Source of the DNA: Sphingomonas sp.
GTDB taxonomy: Bacteria > Pseudomonadota > Alphaproteobacteria > Sphingomonadales > Sphingomonadaceae
DNA: 64,000 nt
NCBI RefSeq assembly: GCF_025363195.1
Contig: NZ_JANYEK010000079.1
Location: 31,999 to 95,998, forward strand
Direction: 5' to 3'
In this document: positions 60,338-64,000 of the stretch, in pieces
Layout: each line of letters begins with the position of its first letter
Position numbering within the stretch: position 1 is the stretch's first letter
Program-made: the position numbers and the translations under genes
The notes under the pieces: generated by a model
What the model saw: the letters and a program-made list of their open reading frames with translations, nothing else
Database searches by the model: none
Told to the model about the DNA's origin: nothing

Positions 60338-60826
60338 TCAGCGCTTCTTTTTACCGGGGATTACCGAGGGGGCGGTGCGCAACGTCAGCAATTCGGCGCG
60401 CGTCACCGATCCATTCCGGCCGGTATCGTAGCGGTCGAAGAAACTGTCGAACGTGGCCTGCAATTCGGCCAGCGTGATGCGGTTGTCATCATCGGTGTCG
60501 ATTGAATAGGGGCTCGGCACGACATTGGCGTCGCCCAGCCACGTCTTCGCCCAGTCGCTATAGTCGATATAGCCGATGTCCGGTCTGCCCTTCGCGACCG
60601 TGTCGAAGCTGCGTTTCAGGCAGGCGTGCAGTTCGTCTCGCGTCACCACCGCATCGAAATTCGCGTCGCACGCGGCGATCATCATCGCGGCTGGCTCGAA
60701 CACGATCGTCGCGAACGGCTGCGGTCGCGCGCTCTGCGCCGTCGCGCCCGGTAAAGCGGGCGCCACCTGCTGCGCGCCGGCCGGAACGGCAAGCAGTAAA
60801 GCGGCGAGGGCGAGGATCTCACGCAT
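60338..60826 (-). CDS. Secreted EF-hand domain protein
   Basis: Signal 'MREILALAALLLAVPAGAQ'; EF-hand loops 'DANFDAVVTRDEL', 'DTDDDNRITLAEL', 'DTGRNGSVTRAEL'. Confidence 0.88.
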   Translation of the reverse strand: MREILALAALLLAVPAGAQQVAPALPGATAQSARPQPFATIVFEPAAMMIAACDANFDAVVTRDELHACLKRSFDTVAKGRPDIGYIDYSDWAKTWLGDANVVPSPYSIDTDDDNRITLAELQATFDSFFDRYDTGRNGSVTRAELLTLRTAPSVIPGKKKR

Positions 60827-61013
60827 GCGAGGGTCTTTCAGGACAGCATCGGGCTGGCATCGCGGGAACGATAAGCCAAAACCATAAGCCGGGGCGATAG
60901 CATGCACATGCACCGCCCGCATCCTCACGAACCAATAAAATCGACGCTGGTCGGTAGGCTGTCGGCTTCGCGGGACCCCGTGCCGTCAAGGCGCATTGAG
61001 GGGGTGGTTTTAG

Positions 61014-61087
61014 TGGAGCGGGCGAGGGGAATCGAACCCCTCTGACTAGCTTGGAAGGCTAGGACATTACCACTATGCTACGCCCGC
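61014..61087 (-). tRNA. tRNA-Gly (anticodon TCC), CCA encoded
   Basis: Minus strand GCGGGCGTAGCATAGTGGTAATGTCCTAGCCTTCCAAGCTAGTCAGAGGGGTTCGATTCCCCTCGCCCGCTCCA folds as a cloverleaf; 7-nt anticodon loop CTTCCAA. Confidence 0.95.
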
Positions 61088-61386
61088 TCGGACTGCCTTG
61101 CAGTGGCGGGCAAATAGCGTGCGGCAGGGGCGCGGTCAACGTCCTGGTCGCGATCGGCTTACAGCACCAACCGGAACGGCGCACCGCCTGCGCCGTGGAT
61201 CAGCGCGATCGAAGGCGTGAAACTTCGGGGGAGTGACGGACGTGGGGGAGAGCGCCTGTGGCAAACTCGATCCCCCACACTGCAATCGCGCCGGTGCCGG
61301 TCTGACCGGCAGGCTCCACTCCACGAACATTGTTTTTATTGTTCGGCGTGACGACAGCGGGGCGACGCGTAACCGAAATTGCGGGC

Positions 61387-61421
61387 AAAAAAAAGGGGCC
61401 AGCCCTATAAAAGGCTGGCCC
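61387..61421 (-). terminator. Strong rho-independent terminator on the minus strand (orphan; sRNA candidate upstream)
   Basis: Minus strand GGGCCAGCC-ttttatag-GGCTGGCCC(C)-TTTTTTTT; no minus-strand gene is recognised between it and the start of ORF 61627. Confidence 0.8.
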
Positions 61422-61626
61422 ATGAAAGTTTTAGGAGAGGATGCCTGAAAGGCACCCCCTTTGTGCAGCGCAGCATGATTTGGTGCAAGTGCGAAATAAT
61501 TCTTTACGATTGCGTTTTGTGCACTCGTAAAGACGCCGTCGCGAGATCCGACAAGCGGACCGGGCGTTCGTGACGCTACAACATGCTTCACGGGTTGATT
61601 ACCATTGTCGCGCTAGAGCGGCAGGC

Positions 61627-62925
61627 ATGTTTCACGACGTCGCTCTTGCGCGGTCCGCCCACACCACCGATCCGCGCCCCAAATCTGCCGTGAGCACCGG
61701 GTGCGGGCTGGTCGGGCTCGCGGGGCTGTTATGTTGGGTCGCGGCGGCGCGCTGGTTTCATATGGACGGCCCCTATGCCGCCTTGGTCAACGTCGCGTCC
61801 TGCGGCGTGCCGATGATGGCGTGGGCGGTGCTGGTCGACAAGGTTCACCGCAACCCTTCCACCGGGTTCGACTGGGAGTTTGGCAGGCCGTGGCGCGAGA
61901 CGATCGACGTCAGCCTGACCAAGCTGGCCGGATTATGGGCGACCTGGGCGGCGATCGGGTTGATCTATGCCACCGGGCGCTTTTACTGGGAGGGCAATTT
62001 CCAGTTCTCGATGTGGTGTTTCGAAGCGATCGCGCCCGTGCTGTTCGCGGTCTCCGTCCCCTATATCCTGTGGCTGGATCGTCATGCGATCGAACCGAAG
62101 GACGGATGCTGGGCGTTCGGCGCCTGGCTGACGGGGCTGAGCGACCCGATCGACCCACAAGCGATCCATAACCATCTGCGGTCCTGGGGCGTGAAGGCGT
62201 TCTTCACCGCCTTCATGCTGGCGATCGTGCCGCCGGGGTTCGGCGAATTCATCCGCGGCGACGCCAGCCGCGTGCTGAGCGATCCGGTCGCGCTGGCCAA
62301 TTGGTTGATCACGTTCATGTTCGTCATCGACGTGGCGTTCGCGACGGCGGGGTACATCCTCGCGCTCAAACCGCTCGATTCGCACATCCGCAGCGCCACG
62401 CCCTATGCGGCGGGCTGGATGGCGGCGTTGATCTGCTATCCGCCGTTCATCCTGATGGGGCCGGGCGGGCCGTTCGATTATCATCCCGGCACGTCGGAAT
62501 GGTCGCACTGGTTCGCCGGACACCCGCTGATCCTGAGCATGTTCGGCGCGGTGCTGGTCGGCCTGACCGCGATCTACGCCTGGGCGACGATGGCGTTCGG
62601 CTTCCGCTTTTCGAACCTCACCAATCGCGGCATATTGACGCACGGCCCCTATGCCTTTTCGAAGCACCCGGCCTATCTGTCCAAGAACCTGTTCTGGATG
62701 ATCTCGACCATCCCGTTCCTCACCACCGGATCGCTGGCCGATGCGGCGCGCGCGACGATCCTGATGGGGCTGGTCGCGGGCATCTATTACTGGCGCGCGC
62801 GGACCGAGGAGATGCATCTTGGGCTGGATCCTGCGTATCGGGACTATAGCGCATGGATGGCCCGTAACGGCCTGGTGCCGCGGTTTTTCGGCTGGGTCAT
62901 GGGGAAGACACCCGTGGCACGATAA
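61627..62925 (+). CDS. Isoprenylcysteine carboxyl methyltransferase family membrane protein
   Basis: 'GFRFSNLTNRGILTHGPYAFSKHPAYLSKNLFWMISTIPF...YYWRARTEEMHLGLDPAYRDYSAWMARNGLVPRFF'; start chosen at MFHDVALARS. Confidence 0.85.
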   Translation: MFHDVALARSAHTTDPRPKSAVSTGCGLVGLAGLLCWVAAARWFHMDGPYAALVNVASCGVPMMAWAVLVDKVHRNPSTGFDWEFGRPWRETIDVSLTKLAGLWATWAAIGLIYATGRFYWEGNFQFSMWCFEAIAPVLFAVSVPYILWLDRHAIEPKDGCWAFGAWLTGLSDPIDPQAIHNHLRSWGVKAFFTAFMLAIVPPGFGEFIRGDASRVLSDPVALANWLITFMFVIDVAFATAGYILALKPLDSHIRSATPYAAGWMAALICYPPFILMGPGGPFDYHPGTSEWSHWFAGHPLILSMFGAVLVGLTAIYAWATMAFGFRFSNLTNRGILTHGPYAFSKHPAYLSKNLFWMISTIPFLTTGSLADAARATILMGLVAGIYYWRARTEEMHLGLDPAYRDYSAWMARNGLVPRFFGWVMGKTPVAR

Positions 62926-62930
62926 CGCCT

Positions 62931-63037
62931 CGTCATCCTGAACTTGTTTCAGGATCCATGCGCGACGGCCCGATCCAATGGCGTCTATCCGTTGTCGAAG
63001 CGATGCGCGTGGATCCTGAAACAAGTTCAGGATGACG
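62931..63037. repeat. Long inverted-repeat element (CGTCATCCTGAACTTGTTTCAGGATCCA ... TGGATCCTGAAACAAGTTCAGGATGACG)
   Basis: 28-bp perfect arms about 45 nt apart between convergent genes. Confidence 0.85.
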
Positions 63038-63043
63038 AAGAGC

Positions 63044-64000
63044 CTAGAACGTCAACTCGTCATAGACCTTCGACACATCGCCCTTCCACACGCCGTGATA
63101 TTTCTCCAACAACACTTCTGCCGGAACCTTGCCCGAGCGGACGACTTCCCGCAGCGGGTCGAGAAAGCCTGTCTCGTTGCTCCCGCTGGCATCCAGGCGC
63201 GCCCGCGCGGTCAGCCCCGCACTGGCGATATCCAGCACGTCGCCTGCAATATCGCGCAATTTGCGGCCACCGGCGATCGGCGCGTCCAGCCCGAGCTTCG
63301 GCACGGAATCACGCAGGTTCTGCCGCTCCTCGATCGTCCAGCCCTTCACGACATCCCACGCCGCATCCAGCGCGTTCTGGTCGTATAGCAGCCCGACCCA
63401 CAACGCCGGCAACGCACAGATCCGTCCCCACGGCCCCCCATCGGCCCCGCGCATCTCGAGGAAGGTCTTCAGCCGCACGTCGGGGAACGCGGTGGAGAGA
63501 TGGTCGGTCCAATCGTCCAGCGTCGGCTTTTCGCCCGGCAGGACGGACAGTTCACCCTTCAGGAAATCGCGGAACGACAGCCCGGCGGCGTCGATATATT
63601 TCCCGTCGCGGTAGATGAAGTACATCGGCACATCGAGCGCGTATTCGGCGTAGCGCTCGTAGCCGAAGCCATCCTCGAACACGAAGGGCAGCATGCCGGT
63701 GCGCGCGGGATCGGTGTCCGACCAGATATGGCTGCGATACGACAGCATGCCGTTGGGTTTGCCCTCGGTGAACGGCGAATTGGCGAACAAGGCGGTCGCC
63801 AGCGGTTGCAGCGCAAGCCCGACGCGGAACTTCTTGGCCATGTCGGCCTCGGTCTCGTAATCGAGATTCACCTGGATCGTGCAGGTGCGCAGCATCATGT
63901 CGAGGCCCATCGTGCCGACGCGCGGCATGTGGTTCAGCATGATGCCATAGCGACCCTTGGGCATGCGCGGCAGCTCTGCGCGCGTCTTGTCCGGCCACAT
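63044..64000 (-). CDS. gshA: Glutamate-cysteine ligase (plant/alphaproteobacterial type), 5' truncated by window edge
   Basis: 'GRYGIMLNHMPRVGTMGLDMMLRTCTIQVNLDYETEADMAKKFRVGLALQPLATALFANSPFTEGKPNG...FLEMRGADGGPWGRICALPALWVGLLYD'. Confidence 0.93.
   Translation of the reverse strand: MWPDKTRAELPRMPKGRYGIMLNHMPRVGTMGLDMMLRTCTIQVNLDYETEADMAKKFRVGLALQPLATALFANSPFTEGKPNGMLSYRSHIWSDTDPARTGMLPFVFEDGFGYERYAEYALDVPMYFIYRDGKYIDAAGLSFRDFLKGELSVLPGEKPTLDDWTDHLSTAFPDVRLKTFLEMRGADGGPWGRICALPALWVGLLYDQNALDAAWDVVKGWTIEERQNLRDSVPKLGLDAPIAGGRKLRDIAGDVLDIASAGLTARARLDASGSNETGFLDPLREVVRSGKVPAEVLLEKYHGVWKGDVSKVYDELTF

Noticed and set aside
61136-61591. 151-aa minus-strand ORF over the orphan terminator
   Set aside because: Spans a strong terminator hairpin and T-tract; translation has no recognisable features.

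Overview
High-GC alphaproteobacterial chromosome segment that looks like a sphingomonad; this is inferred from gene content and no taxonomic search was run. Main blocks, left to right. (1) A tightly coupled catabolic operon at 2-11454: PLP Cys/Met-metabolism enzyme, HcnB-like and HcnC-like FAD oxidoreductases, heterotetrameric sarcosine oxidase soxBDAG, MFS transporter, purU and a DUF3089 protein. (2) A TonB receptor and a TPR-sulfotransferase. (3) Housekeeping genes: bfr/bfd, purL, accBC, aroQ, a thiS-thiG fusion. (4) The most interesting region, 28.3-37.1 kb: an ECF sigma factor with a NrsF-like anti-sigma (DUF1109), a 43-aa membrane microprotein, and two separate MNIO (DUF692) RiPP-type operons of the 'bufferin' kind. 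Each operon has a Sec-signal, Cys-rich precursor, an MNIO enzyme and a DUF2063 partner. One precursor carries six Cys in repeated CKG units; the other is DUF2282-like with four Cys, and its operon also has DoxX. A shared promoter-like motif GTAACC-N16-CGAA, with exactly 16 nt spacing, occurs four times in this island: before nrsF, before the microprotein and before both precursor genes. I found no other exact copy in the window by reading. (5) Hydrolases, a frameshifted GH29 fucosidase, a phosphoesterase, an ABC exporter, cell-wall enzymes, rne, an AT-richer accessory patch (Cys-rich secreted peptide plus HExxH protein), a frameshifted TonB receptor, an M48 protease, dsbA-like, tgt, an EF-hand protein, tRNA-Gly(TCC), an orphan terminator that may mark an sRNA, and a partial gshA at the right edge. 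Several different REP-like inverted repeats sit between genes. All calls come from reading the sequence and the translated ORFs; no database search was run.
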